Shown here one piece after another: positions 38,175 through 46,984 of a stretch of DNA of 64,000 bases (its first letter is position 1; every line of letters starts with the position of its first letter). Location of the stretch: assembly GCF_001262495.1 (NCBI RefSeq), contig NZ_LGYE01000005.1, forward strand, positions 151,941 through 215,940, given 5' to 3'. The notes below the pieces were generated by a model, which was not told where the DNA came from, ran no database searches, and saw only the letters and a program-made list of their open reading frames with translations. A program made the position numbers and the translations under genes. This DNA comes from Microbacterium sp. GCS4. Its GTDB lineage: Bacteria; Actinomycetota; Actinomycetes; Actinomycetales; Microbacteriaceae.

Positions 38175-39353
38175 ATGGAACCGTTCGACCAGCGACTGGC
38201 ACCGGAGTTCTTCGACCGTGCCCAGGAGCGGGTTCGCGCGATGATGGCGGAGGAGGGGTTCGCCGCGATCCTCACCGAGCACCCCGAGGACATCGCGTAC
38301 CTCACGGGCTTCTTCCACCACCCCTCTGAGCGTCCGGTCGCGGTGTGGCTCGAGGCGTCCGGCCGCGTCGTGATGCTGCTGCCGGAGCTCGAACGGGAGT
38401 ACGCGCAGTCGCAGTCGGCGCGCGCCGAACTCGTGGCGTTCTTCGAGTTCCCCGGGATCGTCGCACCGTTCTCGGTGCTCGCGGATGCCGTGCGACCGCG
38501 CGGCCGGATCGGCTTCGCCTCGACCATGCCGTACGCCCGGCTCGCCTCGGCGCGGTCTGCGATGCCCGAGGCCGAGTTGGTCGGCACCGATCTGCTCGCC
38601 CGCGCCCGCCATGTGAAGCTCCCCGAGGAGGTCGCGCTGCACCGCGAGGCGGCCAGGATCACCGATCGGATGCTGGAGGCCGGAGTCCGCCTGGTGACCG
38701 ACGCCGTGGCCGCCGGCGGAGACCTGCCCACGGAAGCCGAGCTCGAGCGCCACGTCACGGCCACGGGTGCCGGCATCATGTACGGCGAGCACCGCAACGT
38801 GGTGGTGGCGTCGCTGCTGGCCGGGGGCCTGGTGTACTCGGGGGCGAACTCCGCCTTCCCCCACGGCCTGCCATCGGTGAACAGACTGCGCGCCGGCGAC
38901 ACGTTCATGCTGTCGCTGGGTTGCGCGGTCGGCGGACGCTTCATCGAGGGGGAGAGGACCTTCGTGCTCGGTGAGCCCACGGCCGAGCAGCGTCGCTACC
39001 ACGACACGATCCACGCCGCTCAGCAGCTCGGACGTGAGACGATCCGAGAAGGGCTGGAATGCCGTGAGGCCAATCGGCTGTGCCTCGACGTGATCCGCGA
39101 GGCGGGGCTGGGCGAGTTCATCCGCCACCGGCAGGGGCACGGCATCGGCCTGGGGATGCACGAGGCGCCGTGGCTCGAGGACGGCGACGACACGCTTCTC
39201 GTCGCCGGCATGGTCGTGTCGAACGAGCCGGGAATCTACGTGCCCGGCCACGCCGGCTACCGCATCAGCGACAGCATGCTCGTGACGGCGGACGGCGCGG
39301 AGGCGCTCACGACGTTCCCGCGGGCGCTCGACGACTGCATCATCCCGCTCTGA
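38175..39353 (+). CDS. M24-fold ('pita-bread') hydrolase with lost metal ligands
   Basis: 392-residue protein of the creatinase/Xaa-Pro dipeptidase fold with an N-terminal creatinase_N domain. Against the five aminopeptidase P ligands (D, D, H, E, E) I align S247, E258, H322 (in HGIGLGMH), E351 (in SNEPGIY) and S365. Two ligands are Ser and one Asp is Glu, so a dinuclear metal site is unlikely. Creatinase itself works without metal through a His, so an amidase-like role on an imported compound is plausible. ATG 38175 has AAGGGA 9 nt upstream; ATG 38157, overlapping the permease stop, is the alternative. Confidence 0.8.
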   Translation: MEPFDQRLAPEFFDRAQERVRAMMAEEGFAAILTEHPEDIAYLTGFFHHPSERPVAVWLEASGRVVMLLPELEREYAQSQSARAELVAFFEFPGIVAPFSVLADAVRPRGRIGFASTMPYARLASARSAMPEAELVGTDLLARARHVKLPEEVALHREAARITDRMLEAGVRLVTDAVAAGGDLPTEAELERHVTATGAGIMYGEHRNVVVASLLAGGLVYSGANSAFPHGLPSVNRLRAGDTFMLSLGCAVGGRFIEGERTFVLGEPTAEQRRYHDTIHAAQQLGRETIREGLECREANRLCLDVIREAGLGEFIRHRQGHGIGLGMHEAPWLEDGDDTLLVAGMVVSNEPGIYVPGHAGYRISDSMLVTADGAEALTTFPRALDDCIIPL

Positions 39354-39395
39354 GCGCGGGCACACCACAGAGATCTGGACAGGAAGAGGAAGAAG

Positions 39396-40295
39396 ATGAG
39401 CAGCACACCGGAGGTCTCCCCGGAGTTCGCCGCGGCGACCAGCGATCACCAGTGGGTCGAGATCAACGGCAACCATCTCGCGGTCGAGGTGCTCGGACCG
39501 GAGGGCGCACCCGTCATCATCACGCACCACGGCGCGCCCGGACTGGGGTCGAGAGCCGAGCCGCGCGCGAGCTTCGGCCGCCTGGCCGACGAGTACCGCG
39601 TGGTCGTGTTCGATGCGCGCGGCAGCGGGCAGAGCGAGGGCGAGGGCACCTACAGCCACGAGCAGTGGGCGGCCGACATCGACGGCCTGCGGGAGTGGGT
39701 CGGCGCCGAGCGCATCGTCATGGCCGGCGGCTCCTACGGCGGATTCATGGCGATGGAGTATGCGCTGCGGTACCCCGACCGCGTGTCCGCGATCGTGCTC
39801 CGAGACACGTCGCCCGACAACTCGAACGCGCACCTCGCCAGGGAGAACGCCCTCGCCTCCGACCGCGTCACGATCGACATGGAGAAGTTCGACCGCATCG
39901 ACGTCGGTCAGGTGCGCGACGACGAGGACCTCAAGGACTGCTGGCGCGAGATCCTGCCGCTGTACGACTTCGTGTACGACCCGGAAGCCGTCGAGCGCAA
40001 GGTCGAGGCGACGCCGTACCGCTACCGCGCCCACAACTACGCGTTCTCGGTGAACCTCCCGAACTACGACCTCAAGCCGCGGCTGCACGAGATCGCGGTG
40101 CCGACACTCATCACGGTGGGGCGGACCGACTGGATCACGCCAGTATCGTGTAGCCAGACGATCGCCGATCTCATCCCGGACTCCGAGATGGTGGTGTTCG
40201 AGAAGTCGGGGCACTCCCCGCAGATCGAGGAGGCAGAGGCGTGGACCGAGACCGTGCGCACGTTCCTGCACCGGGTGCAGCCGCCGACGGCATGA
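39396..40295 (+). CDS. Alpha/beta hydrolase, proline iminopeptidase-like (S33)
   Basis: 299-residue serine hydrolase. Nucleophile elbow GGSYGGF, oxyanion loop HHGAPGLGSR, DARGSGQSEGEG, acid in VGRTDWITP and His in KSGHSPQIEE: a complete Ser-Asp-His triad. The S33-like pattern and the peptidase-rich operon suggest an aminopeptidase for short peptides, but other esters or amides are possible. A purine-rich AGGAAGAGGAAG ribosome region precedes ATG 39396. It overlaps the regulator gene by 4 bp. Confidence 0.86.
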   Translation: MSSTPEVSPEFAAATSDHQWVEINGNHLAVEVLGPEGAPVIITHHGAPGLGSRAEPRASFGRLADEYRVVVFDARGSGQSEGEGTYSHEQWAADIDGLREWVGAERIVMAGGSYGGFMAMEYALRYPDRVSAIVLRDTSPDNSNAHLARENALASDRVTIDMEKFDRIDVGQVRDDEDLKDCWREILPLYDFVYDPEAVERKVEATPYRYRAHNYAFSVNLPNYDLKPRLHEIAVPTLITVGRTDWITPVSCSQTIADLIPDSEMVVFEKSGHSPQIEEAEAWTETVRTFLHRVQPPTA

Positions 40296-41314
40296 GCTCC
40301 GTACCACTGGTGAGGGACGTCAGCGACCTCGACCGACGCATCGTCGTCGCCCTGCAGCAGGACGGCCGAGCGAGCTGGACCTCGATCGCCGAGTTCGCCG
40401 GAGCGTCGGTGTCGACCGTGACGCGACGGGGACAGCAGCTCCTCACGGAGGGCATCGTGCGCGTCGGCATCGTCCCGACCCTCGGCAGCGAGGGGCACGT
40501 CGAGACGTTCTTCGTGCGCATCAACTGCACGCCCGGCTCGCAGCTGACCGTGGCGGAAGCGCTGATCGGCTCACCGTACGTGCGGTTCGTGACGCTCGTG
40601 ACCGGCAAGTTCGACGTGTTCGCCGAGGTCGTGATCCCCGGTGACTCGGCGAACTATGCGCACGTGCTCACAGACCTGCAGGCGATCCCCGGCGTCGAGC
40701 GGTGGCGCAGCGACCTCGTGGTGCACACCTACAAGGTGAGTTTCGACTGGGGGCGGCAGCTGTACGACTCGCATGCCGAGGCGGCGAGCGACCCGACGTC
40801 GTACATGCCGGCACCCAACACCTGCGACCCCTCGCACTTCGACGACGCGGATCGCGCGATCGTCCGCGAACTCAGCGACAACGGGCGTGCCTCGTTCCTG
40901 TCGATCGCGGCGAAGCTCGACATGAACGAGAGCAGTGTGCGACGGCGATACGAGCGGATGCGGTCGGCGGGATGCCTCACGACCGTGACGATGGTGCCGG
41001 CATCCGCTCTCGGCATGAGCGCGGAGACCCTTCTCATGCTGCGCGTCGAGCCCTCGCGGCTCGCGTCGGTAGCCCAGACGCTGTCGCAGCATGTGTCGGT
41101 GCGGTTCCTCGCGGCGGCGCTGGAGGAGAACTCGCTCTACTGCGAGATCATCCTGCCGAGCACCGAGACCCTGCACGACTTCCTCACCGGGACGATCGCC
41201 CAGCTCAAGGGTGTCAAGGGATGGAACGCTGCCATGGAGCTCGTGTTCATGAAGCGCGGCTTCATCGAGACGCCGTGGTGGCGCGCGCAGGTCGCGTCCG
41301 CGGGCGGGAGCTGA
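40292..41314 (+). CDS. Lrp/AsnC-type regulator with two HTH-RAM units
   Basis: 340 residues, about twice the usual length. Unit 1: HTH DRRIVVALQQDGRASWTSIA (from about residue 11) and a ligand-sensing (RAM) domain. Unit 2: HTH DRAIVRELSDNGRASFLSIA (from about residue 189) with its own RAM domain. It is the last gene of the peptide-use operon and overlaps the hydrolase stop. It probably senses an amino acid or peptide product and acts on the 33270-33435 region, which is inference. Confidence 0.9.
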   Translation: MSSVPLVRDVSDLDRRIVVALQQDGRASWTSIAEFAGASVSTVTRRGQQLLTEGIVRVGIVPTLGSEGHVETFFVRINCTPGSQLTVAEALIGSPYVRFVTLVTGKFDVFAEVVIPGDSANYAHVLTDLQAIPGVERWRSDLVVHTYKVSFDWGRQLYDSHAEAASDPTSYMPAPNTCDPSHFDDADRAIVRELSDNGRASFLSIAAKLDMNESSVRRRYERMRSAGCLTTVTMVPASALGMSAETLLMLRVEPSRLASVAQTLSQHVSVRFLAAALEENSLYCEIILPSTETLHDFLTGTIAQLKGVKGWNAAMELVFMKRGFIETPWWRAQVASAGGS

Positions 41315-41479
41315 TCAGTCGCCCTCGGCCGCCAGACGGTCCGCCTCGGCGCTGTCGATGCTCTCCGGGTTCGCGTCAGGGTCGAGCTCGCGCTCTCCGT
41401 CGACCTCGCGGGTCGCCGACTCGACGTCCTCGTCGTCTCCGTCCAGCGGCGGGACCGGAGGGATCAGGGGATTGCTCAT
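41315..41479 (-). CDS. Small acidic hypothetical protein (54 aa)
   Basis: Starts MSNPLIPPVPPLDGDDED and is rich in Asp, Glu and Pro, so probably unfolded. ATG 41479 has a strong GAGGAG site about 6 nt upstream, which argues for translation. It sits directly against the stop of the Lrp gene. Function unknown. Confidence 0.65.
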   Translation of the reverse strand: MSNPLIPPVPPLDGDDEDVESATREVDGERELDPDANPESIDSAEADRLAAEGD

Positions 41480-41570
41480 GTCGTGCTCCTCTCGTGATGG
41501 TCCGATCACGCTAGGTCATGAGCGGGGCGCCGAGGAGTCCGTTGACGCGCTCGCGGTCGGGGAGTAGTGC

Positions 41571-42710
41571 TCAGACCGTCTCCTGGCGCTTCTTGCGGAA
41601 GGGCCGGGCGGGGGTGTGCGGTCCGTCCCAGACGGTGATGATGCCCCAGGCGACCGCGGCGAGCGGCACCGACAGCACCGCTCCGACGATGCCGCCGAGG
41701 ATCGTGCCCGCGGTCAGGGCGAGCAGGATGACGAGCGCGTGCAGCTTGAGCGAGCGCGCCATCACGACCGGCTGCAGGAAGTTGCCCTCCAGCTGGTTGA
41801 CGAGCACCACGATGCCCACGACGATCAGCGCCGCGATCGGCCCGTGCGTCACGAGCGCGACGAGAGCCGCGAGGATGCCGGCGGCTGTGGCCCCGACGAG
41901 CGGGATGAACGCCGTGAGGAAGACGATCACGGCGAGAGGCACGGCCAGCGGGATCTGCAGGATAGCGAGACCGATGCCGATGCCGATGGCGTCGACCGCC
42001 GCGACGATCGACGTGCCGCGGATGTAGCCGCCGAAGACGTCGACCGTCTTGTCGCCGATGCGGCGAGCGCGCTCATAGCTCGCACCGGTGAAGGGGCGGA
42101 GCAGGAACTCCCAGATGCGCGGGCCGTCCTTGAGGAAGAAGAACAGCACCACGATCATGAGCGCGAGGCCCGTGAAGAAGCTCGCCGTCGCGGACACTCC
42201 GGCGAGCGCGCCCTGGCCGAAGGAGGCGCTCGTGAGGAAGTCGCCCGCGCTCGCCCACACGTCGTCGAGGTCGATCGAGGCGAAGTCGAACGGCAGGGTG
42301 TCGAGCCAGGCGGTGACCTGGGAGATGCCGTCGGTCGCGGAATCGACGAGGTCGTCCCATTGGGAGCGGACCGTGAGCACGATGACCCACACGATGCCGC
42401 CGAGCACCGCGAGGATGCCGATGAGGGCGATCCACGTGGCGAGGATCGAGGGCACTCCCTTGCGGCGCATCAGTGCGACGAGCGGGTGGATGGCGCACGC
42501 GAGGATCAGCGCGATCGTGACGGGGATGAACACCAGCGACAGCTGCGTGATGACGAGGACGCCCACGGCGACCAGCGCGAGGACCGCGAGGGTCTGAAGG
42601 CTGCGGGTGGCGGCGAGCCCCCATCCGCGGGACCACAGGCGGCCGGTCTCGCCCGTCACGCGTGCGGCCGCCTCGTCGCTCATCGGCTCGGGTCGTCGGA
42701 ACAGTCCCAT
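41571..42710 (-). CDS. AI-2E family transporter
   Basis: 379-residue membrane protein of the AI-2E transporter (DUF20/PerM) family, with about eight hydrophobic segments. Family landmarks: an N-terminal pair of helices ending FIPVTIALILACAIHPLV, a long soluble middle region, and VFLTAFIPLVGATAAGILAALVAL then VNQLEGNFLQPVVMARSLKLHAL. The substrate is uncertain; the family name comes from an E. coli AI-2 exporter proposal. ATG 42710 has GGGAGG 8 nt upstream; GTG 42713 is possible. Confidence 0.9.
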   Translation of the reverse strand: MGLFRRPEPMSDEAAARVTGETGRLWSRGWGLAATRSLQTLAVLALVAVGVLVITQLSLVFIPVTIALILACAIHPLVALMRRKGVPSILATWIALIGILAVLGGIVWVIVLTVRSQWDDLVDSATDGISQVTAWLDTLPFDFASIDLDDVWASAGDFLTSASFGQGALAGVSATASFFTGLALMIVVLFFFLKDGPRIWEFLLRPFTGASYERARRIGDKTVDVFGGYIRGTSIVAAVDAIGIGIGLAILQIPLAVPLAVIVFLTAFIPLVGATAAGILAALVALVTHGPIAALIVVGIVVLVNQLEGNFLQPVVMARSLKLHALVILLALTAGTILGGIVGAVLSVPLAAVAWGIITVWDGPHTPARPFRKKRQETV

Positions 42711-42825
42711 CACGTGTGCCTCCCGCCAGGCGCCGATCGGCGCGTCCTTGCGTCTATCAGACCATCACCGGACGGCAAGACCCTGGTGATCCGCCGCGCG
42801 CCGCGGGCTCGGACCGTTAGCGGCG

Positions 42826-44241
42826 TCAGACCTGCGCGTCGGCGACGGCGCGCCAGCGCGCGGAGAACTCCTCGGCCCGGTCGTCGGACCACTGCGGTTC
42901 GTAGGTATGCACCGGCGTCCAGGGGATGATCGCGTCCTCGAGTGCGAGCCCGGGTGTCACGGCGCAGCGGGCGAGGGCCGCAGCGCCGAGTGGAGTGGCG
43001 TGCGACGAGGGGTACACGTCGACGGGGATGCGCATGAGGTCGGCGACCGCCTGCATGAGCACGCGGCTCTGCGTGAGACCACCGTCCACCCGCAGGCGCT
43101 GCAACGGTCGCTCGAGATCCGCGTTCATGGCCGTGGCGAGCTCGGCCACCTGAGCGGCGATGCCTTCGAGCACGGCGCGCACGAGGTGCTCGCTCCCGGT
43201 CGACAGGGTCATGCCGGTGAAGGTGGCCGTCGCGTCGGGGCGCCACCAGGGAGCTGCGAGACCCGCGAGCGCGGGGACGCAGAGCACTCCGCCGGCGTCG
43301 TCGGCCGCGACCCTGTCGAGGTCGGCGGCCGTATCGATGAACGTGAGCCGTTCGAGCCACTGCACGGCGGAGGCGGCCGTGTACACCTGGCCGTCCAGGC
43401 AGTAGGTCGTGCTCCCGCCCTGCTGCCAGGCGACCGACGAGGAGAGCCCGGCGGAGGAGCGCACGGCCTCGTGGCCGGTGTTCGCGAGCAGGAACGCCCC
43501 GGTGCCGAACGTGCACTTCGCCTCGCCCGGCTGCAGGCACGCCTGTGCGACGAGCGCGGCCTGCTGGTCGACCACGAGCCCGCCGACCACGGCTGACCCT
43601 CCGAAGGCGGAAGTGGACCCGGCGACCTCGTCGCACGCGAGGATGCTGGGCATCTGCTCGTCGGCGAGTCCGAACAGGTCGAGGAGGTCGGGGGCCCAGG
43701 CGACGTCGTCGAGGTCGACCACGAGCGAACGGCTCGCAGTCGAGGCATCCGTCACGAACTCCCCGGTGAGCCGGTGCAGCAACCAGCTGTCGGAGGTCGT
43801 CACGACACCCTCCGTGGTGACCTCGCGGCGCACCCAGGCCTGCTTCGGGGCGGAGAAGTAGGGGTCGAGCACGAGGCCGGTGCGCGCGGCGATGTCGTCC
43901 GCATGCTCGCGCAGCTCGGCGCAGATCGACTCGGAACGACGGTCCTGCCACACGATCATGTTCGAGAGCGGACGACCGGAGTCCGGGTCCCAGGCGAGCA
44001 CGGTCTCGCCCTGGTTGGCGAGCGTCACGACGTCGACGTCGACGTTCGCCGTGTTCACGGCGACCCGCCCGGCGCGGAGCACCGAGTCGAGCACCGCCTC
44101 GGGGTCGTGCTCGACGCCGCCGCCGGGAAGATAGGTCGGACGCACCGTGACCTCGCTGAGGGCGAGGATCTCGCCGTCGCCGCCGACCACGACGGCTTTG
44201 GTGCCCGAGGTGCCCTGGTCGATCGCGAGGACGGTGGTCAC
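42826..44241 (-). CDS. FGGY-family carbohydrate kinase, GlpK-like
   Basis: 471-residue sugar/polyol kinase. N-terminal phosphate loop DQGTSGTKAVVV, GlpK-like NQGETVLAW (residues 76 on), GLVLDPYFSAPK, VVDQQAALVAQ and FGTGAFLLANTG. By alignment with E. coli GlpK, catalytic Asp245 and glycerol contacts Glu84 and Tyr135 are kept, but Arg83 is Gly78 here, so the substrate may not be glycerol. GTG 44241 overlaps the FAD oxidoreductase stop. No glycerol facilitator is nearby; an APC permease is two genes up. Confidence 0.85.
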   Translation of the reverse strand: MTTVLAIDQGTSGTKAVVVGGDGEILALSEVTVRPTYLPGGGVEHDPEAVLDSVLRAGRVAVNTANVDVDVVTLANQGETVLAWDPDSGRPLSNMIVWQDRRSESICAELREHADDIAARTGLVLDPYFSAPKQAWVRREVTTEGVVTTSDSWLLHRLTGEFVTDASTASRSLVVDLDDVAWAPDLLDLFGLADEQMPSILACDEVAGSTSAFGGSAVVGGLVVDQQAALVAQACLQPGEAKCTFGTGAFLLANTGHEAVRSSAGLSSSVAWQQGGSTTYCLDGQVYTAASAVQWLERLTFIDTAADLDRVAADDAGGVLCVPALAGLAAPWWRPDATATFTGMTLSTGSEHLVRAVLEGIAAQVAELATAMNADLERPLQRLRVDGGLTQSRVLMQAVADLMRIPVDVYPSSHATPLGAAALARCAVTPGLALEDAIIPWTPVHTYEPQWSDDRAEEFSARWRAVADAQV

Positions 44242-45392
44242 GACGCCTCGATCCCGCGGTGGGCGGCGGTGCGGCGCCACCAGGGGCCGTCAGCGCTACG
44301 TGGCACGACCCGGGTGGGCGGACGCAGCTCGCCGACCGGGATGCCGAGGGCAGGCAGCATCCCGATGACGTGGTCTGCGATGCCCAGTGAGGCGGTGAGC
44401 CCGGTCGAGCGGATCGCCGCGACGTTGATCAGACGATCGTCGCTCGCGGACGGACCGATCACGTAGTTGCTGTCGCGCCCGGCCGGGCGCAGGCCCGCAT
44501 AGCGGAAGACGGGGGTGAGGCCCTCCAGGGCGGGGAACTGTGCGATCGCTTTCGCGAGGATCTCCTCCTCGGCCTCCGGTCGCACGCTCCAGTCGTCCTT
44601 GTCATCGAGATCGATCGCGGTGGGGCCGGCCACGACCCGGCCGTCGAGGGTCGGGAAGACCAGAACGCCTTTGGTGCGCTTCGTCGGCACCGGGAGGATG
44701 ATCCGGTCGAGTGTCTGGCCGTCGGGGAGCTCGAACACGAAGAACTCGCCCTTGCGGGGGTAGATCTCGAACGAGTCGTCGCCGATCAGGCGGGCGACCT
44801 CGTCGGCCCGCAGGCCGGCCGCGTTGATCGCCGCGGCGACCACATGGCGGCCGCCGCCCGTCGTGTCGAGCACGAGGCCCCCGGCGGTGGGGGTGATCGC
44901 CGTGACCCGGGCGTCCGTCTGCACCCGCGCGCCTGCGGCGACCGCGGAAGCCGCGAGCGCCTGGGTGAACGCGACGGGATCGGTCACGGACTCGCCGGGG
45001 ACGAGCAGTGCGCCGTCGGAGGCGCGGATGCTCACGTCGACGCCGTTCGCTGCGGCGTTCGCGGCGAGGGCTCGAACCGTCTCGTGGTCCTCGTCGCTGC
45101 GGGGGACCAGCTCTGCCCCGGACGAGAGCACGGGGATGTCGAGCGCGGCGAGGATCGTGGGGCGGAGCTGCGCGGCCCGCAGGATCAGCGCGGTCTCGAG
45201 CTGCCCCGGGGTCGAGTCGAATCCGGTGTGCAGGACTCCGGAGTTCGTGCCGCTCGCGGCGAGCGCGAGGTCGCTCTCGGCTTCCAGGAGCACGGTGTCG
45301 ACGCCGCGGTGGGCGAGGGTGTGGAGGATGGCCGATCCGACGACGCCTCCGCCGATGACGGCGACGACGGGGGGAGGGGTGGAGACGTTCAC
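44238..45392 (-). CDS. FAD-dependent oxidoreductase of the DAO / GlpA-LhgO type
   Basis: 384 residues. FAD-binding GxGxxG motif VIGGGVVGSAILHTLAHRG at about residues 11-29, then ASGTNSGVLHTGFDSTPG as in LhgO and GlpA-like proteins, and C-terminal FRYAGLRPAGRDSNYVIG closing the FAD site. It would oxidise a hydroxy-acid or phosphorylated polyol, perhaps the product of the adjacent kinase. GTG 45392 has AAGGAAG about 9 nt upstream. Between kinase and permease genes on the same strand. Confidence 0.88.
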   Translation of the reverse strand: MNVSTPPPVVAVIGGGVVGSAILHTLAHRGVDTVLLEAESDLALAASGTNSGVLHTGFDSTPGQLETALILRAAQLRPTILAALDIPVLSSGAELVPRSDEDHETVRALAANAAANGVDVSIRASDGALLVPGESVTDPVAFTQALAASAVAAGARVQTDARVTAITPTAGGLVLDTTGGGRHVVAAAINAAGLRADEVARLIGDDSFEIYPRKGEFFVFELPDGQTLDRIILPVPTKRTKGVLVFPTLDGRVVAGPTAIDLDDKDDWSVRPEAEEEILAKAIAQFPALEGLTPVFRYAGLRPAGRDSNYVIGPSASDDRLINVAAIRSTGLTASLGIADHVIGMLPALGIPVGELRPPTRVVPRSADGPWWRRTAAHRGIEAS

Positions 45393-45429
45393 GGGTGGAT
45401 CTTCCTTCGGGAGAACGAGCGGTCGGGAG

Positions 45430-46917
45430 TCAGGAGGCAGGGACGGCGTCGTCGTCGAACGTGCGGTCGACGTCGGCCATGTCGGGCATCGTGAGGCCCT
45501 GGCGTCCGCGGGTGACGAGGAGGTACACGAGGTACACGATTCCGATCACGAGCATGATGCCGACGTACAGCCGCGGCTGCTCGAACGAGGCGTCGCGGAA
45601 GATGAGCAGCTCGTACACGAGCCACACGCTCGCCAGCACCAGCACCGGCACCTCCCAGCGTCCGAGGGAGAACCCGGTGCTGGCCGGGAGCGACTTCCGC
45701 TTCACGATGTACAGGAGCACTGTCCCCGCGTAGATGATGGCCGGCAGCAGCGTGGCTGCCGAGAACAGGATGAACAGAGCATCGCTGGTGCCGCTGAAGA
45801 TCGCAAGGATCGCCTGCGTGATGACGAGGTAGCCGACGGTCGCGGCGACCGGCGTGTGGCGCGTGCGGCTCACACGACGCAGGACCTGCCAGGCCGGGAA
45901 CCGCTCGTCGCGCGACATGGCCCACATGAGACGGGTCCCGCTGAGGGTGATGACCAGCCCGCACGAGAAGATCGAGATCACGACGAGCACCAGGAGGATC
46001 TTGCCGATCACGGGACCGAGGACCGAGGTGATCACGGTGGCGACGGGTGTCGCGGACTGCGCGAGAGCTGCGGTGTCTCCGGCGAGAGCGGTGACGGCGA
46101 TGAGGAACAGCATCCCGAGCGCGCCGAGTGCGAGCACGGCCTGCACCATCGCCCGGGGGATGACCCGCTCGGGGTTCTTGGTCTCCTCGGCGAGGTTGGC
46201 CGCCGACTCGAAGCCGACGATCGTGAACGCGCCGAGCAGGAAGGCGAGAGGGAACGGGCCGGCGTCGGTCAGGCCGCCGAAGTCCCAGTAGCCGGCCTCG
46301 GCGACCGGGGCGGTGGCGAAGAGCGTGGCGACGTCAAGACGGCCGAGAGCGGCGCCGACCACGAAGAGCAGCAGGGTGATGCCGATCATGCCGATGATCT
46401 GTACCGTGACGGCGACCTCGTTCACGCGGTTCGTGAGCTTGGTGCTCAGGGCCACGAGGACGGCCTGCAGCAGCATCACGACGGCGGTGATGACCCAGCA
46501 GTTCGCGGGGGTGGGGGCGTAGCCGAACAGTTCGGGGAGGATCGTCGCGGCGATCGTGTAGTCGACGGCGACCACCACGATCACGAGGAAGGCGAACGAC
46601 ACCCAACCCGTGAGCCACCCGAGGACGGGGTTGGCGAGGCGCGACACCCACTGGTAGGCATAGCCGCTGATGGGGATGCGGGCGGCGAGAGCCCCGAAGA
46701 TCAGGGCGACCATCGTCTGACCGACCACCGCGATGGGCCAGGCCCAGATGCCGCGGGGACCGCTGCTGTTCAACACGGCCCCGTAGGTCGTGAAGATCCC
46801 GGTGGCGATCGACACGAAGCCGAAGGCGACCGCGAAGGAGGCGTACAGGCCGAGCTCGCGCTTCATGCGCACGCCGGCGAGGGCGGAGGATGCCGGGGAG
46901 GCGGGTGTGATGTCCAT
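45430..46917 (-). CDS. APC superfamily amino acid / polyamine permease
   Basis: 495 residues with about twelve membrane segments. APC signatures: an N-terminal GFVSIATGIFTTYG loop, RIPISGYAYQWVSRL, and AFTIVGFESAANLAEETKNP at the middle (GFESAANLAEE). It resembles the amino-acid/choline/GABA transporter group. It is the first gene of the minus-strand module, with a GGAAG ribosome site before ATG 46917, and lies divergent to the GntR regulator with the palindrome between them. Confidence 0.9.
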   Translation of the reverse strand: MDITPASPASSALAGVRMKRELGLYASFAVAFGFVSIATGIFTTYGAVLNSSGPRGIWAWPIAVVGQTMVALIFGALAARIPISGYAYQWVSRLANPVLGWLTGWVSFAFLVIVVVAVDYTIAATILPELFGYAPTPANCWVITAVVMLLQAVLVALSTKLTNRVNEVAVTVQIIGMIGITLLLFVVGAALGRLDVATLFATAPVAEAGYWDFGGLTDAGPFPLAFLLGAFTIVGFESAANLAEETKNPERVIPRAMVQAVLALGALGMLFLIAVTALAGDTAALAQSATPVATVITSVLGPVIGKILLVLVVISIFSCGLVITLSGTRLMWAMSRDERFPAWQVLRRVSRTRHTPVAATVGYLVITQAILAIFSGTSDALFILFSAATLLPAIIYAGTVLLYIVKRKSLPASTGFSLGRWEVPVLVLASVWLVYELLIFRDASFEQPRLYVGIMLVIGIVYLVYLLVTRGRQGLTMPDMADVDRTFDDDAVPAS

Positions 46918-46940
46918 GGCTCGACTTCCATCGTCGGGTG

Positions 46941-46970
46941 TTGGTATAGACCAGCCTTGGTCTATACCAA
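46941..46970. promoter_or_regulatory. Palindromic operator (HutC/GntR type) and two-way promoter
   Basis: A perfect 12-bp inverted repeat TTGGTATAGACC / GGTCTATACCAA with a 6-bp centre. Each arm contains a GTNTANAC match (GTATAGAC, GTCTATAC), the known HutC-subfamily consensus. Because it is symmetric, it also reads TTGGTA-16-TATACC on both strands, a plausible promoter in each direction. A plus-strand TACGAT (46973-46978) ends 6 nt before GTG 46985. Confidence 0.85.
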
Positions 46971-46984
46971 TGTACGATAGGGAC

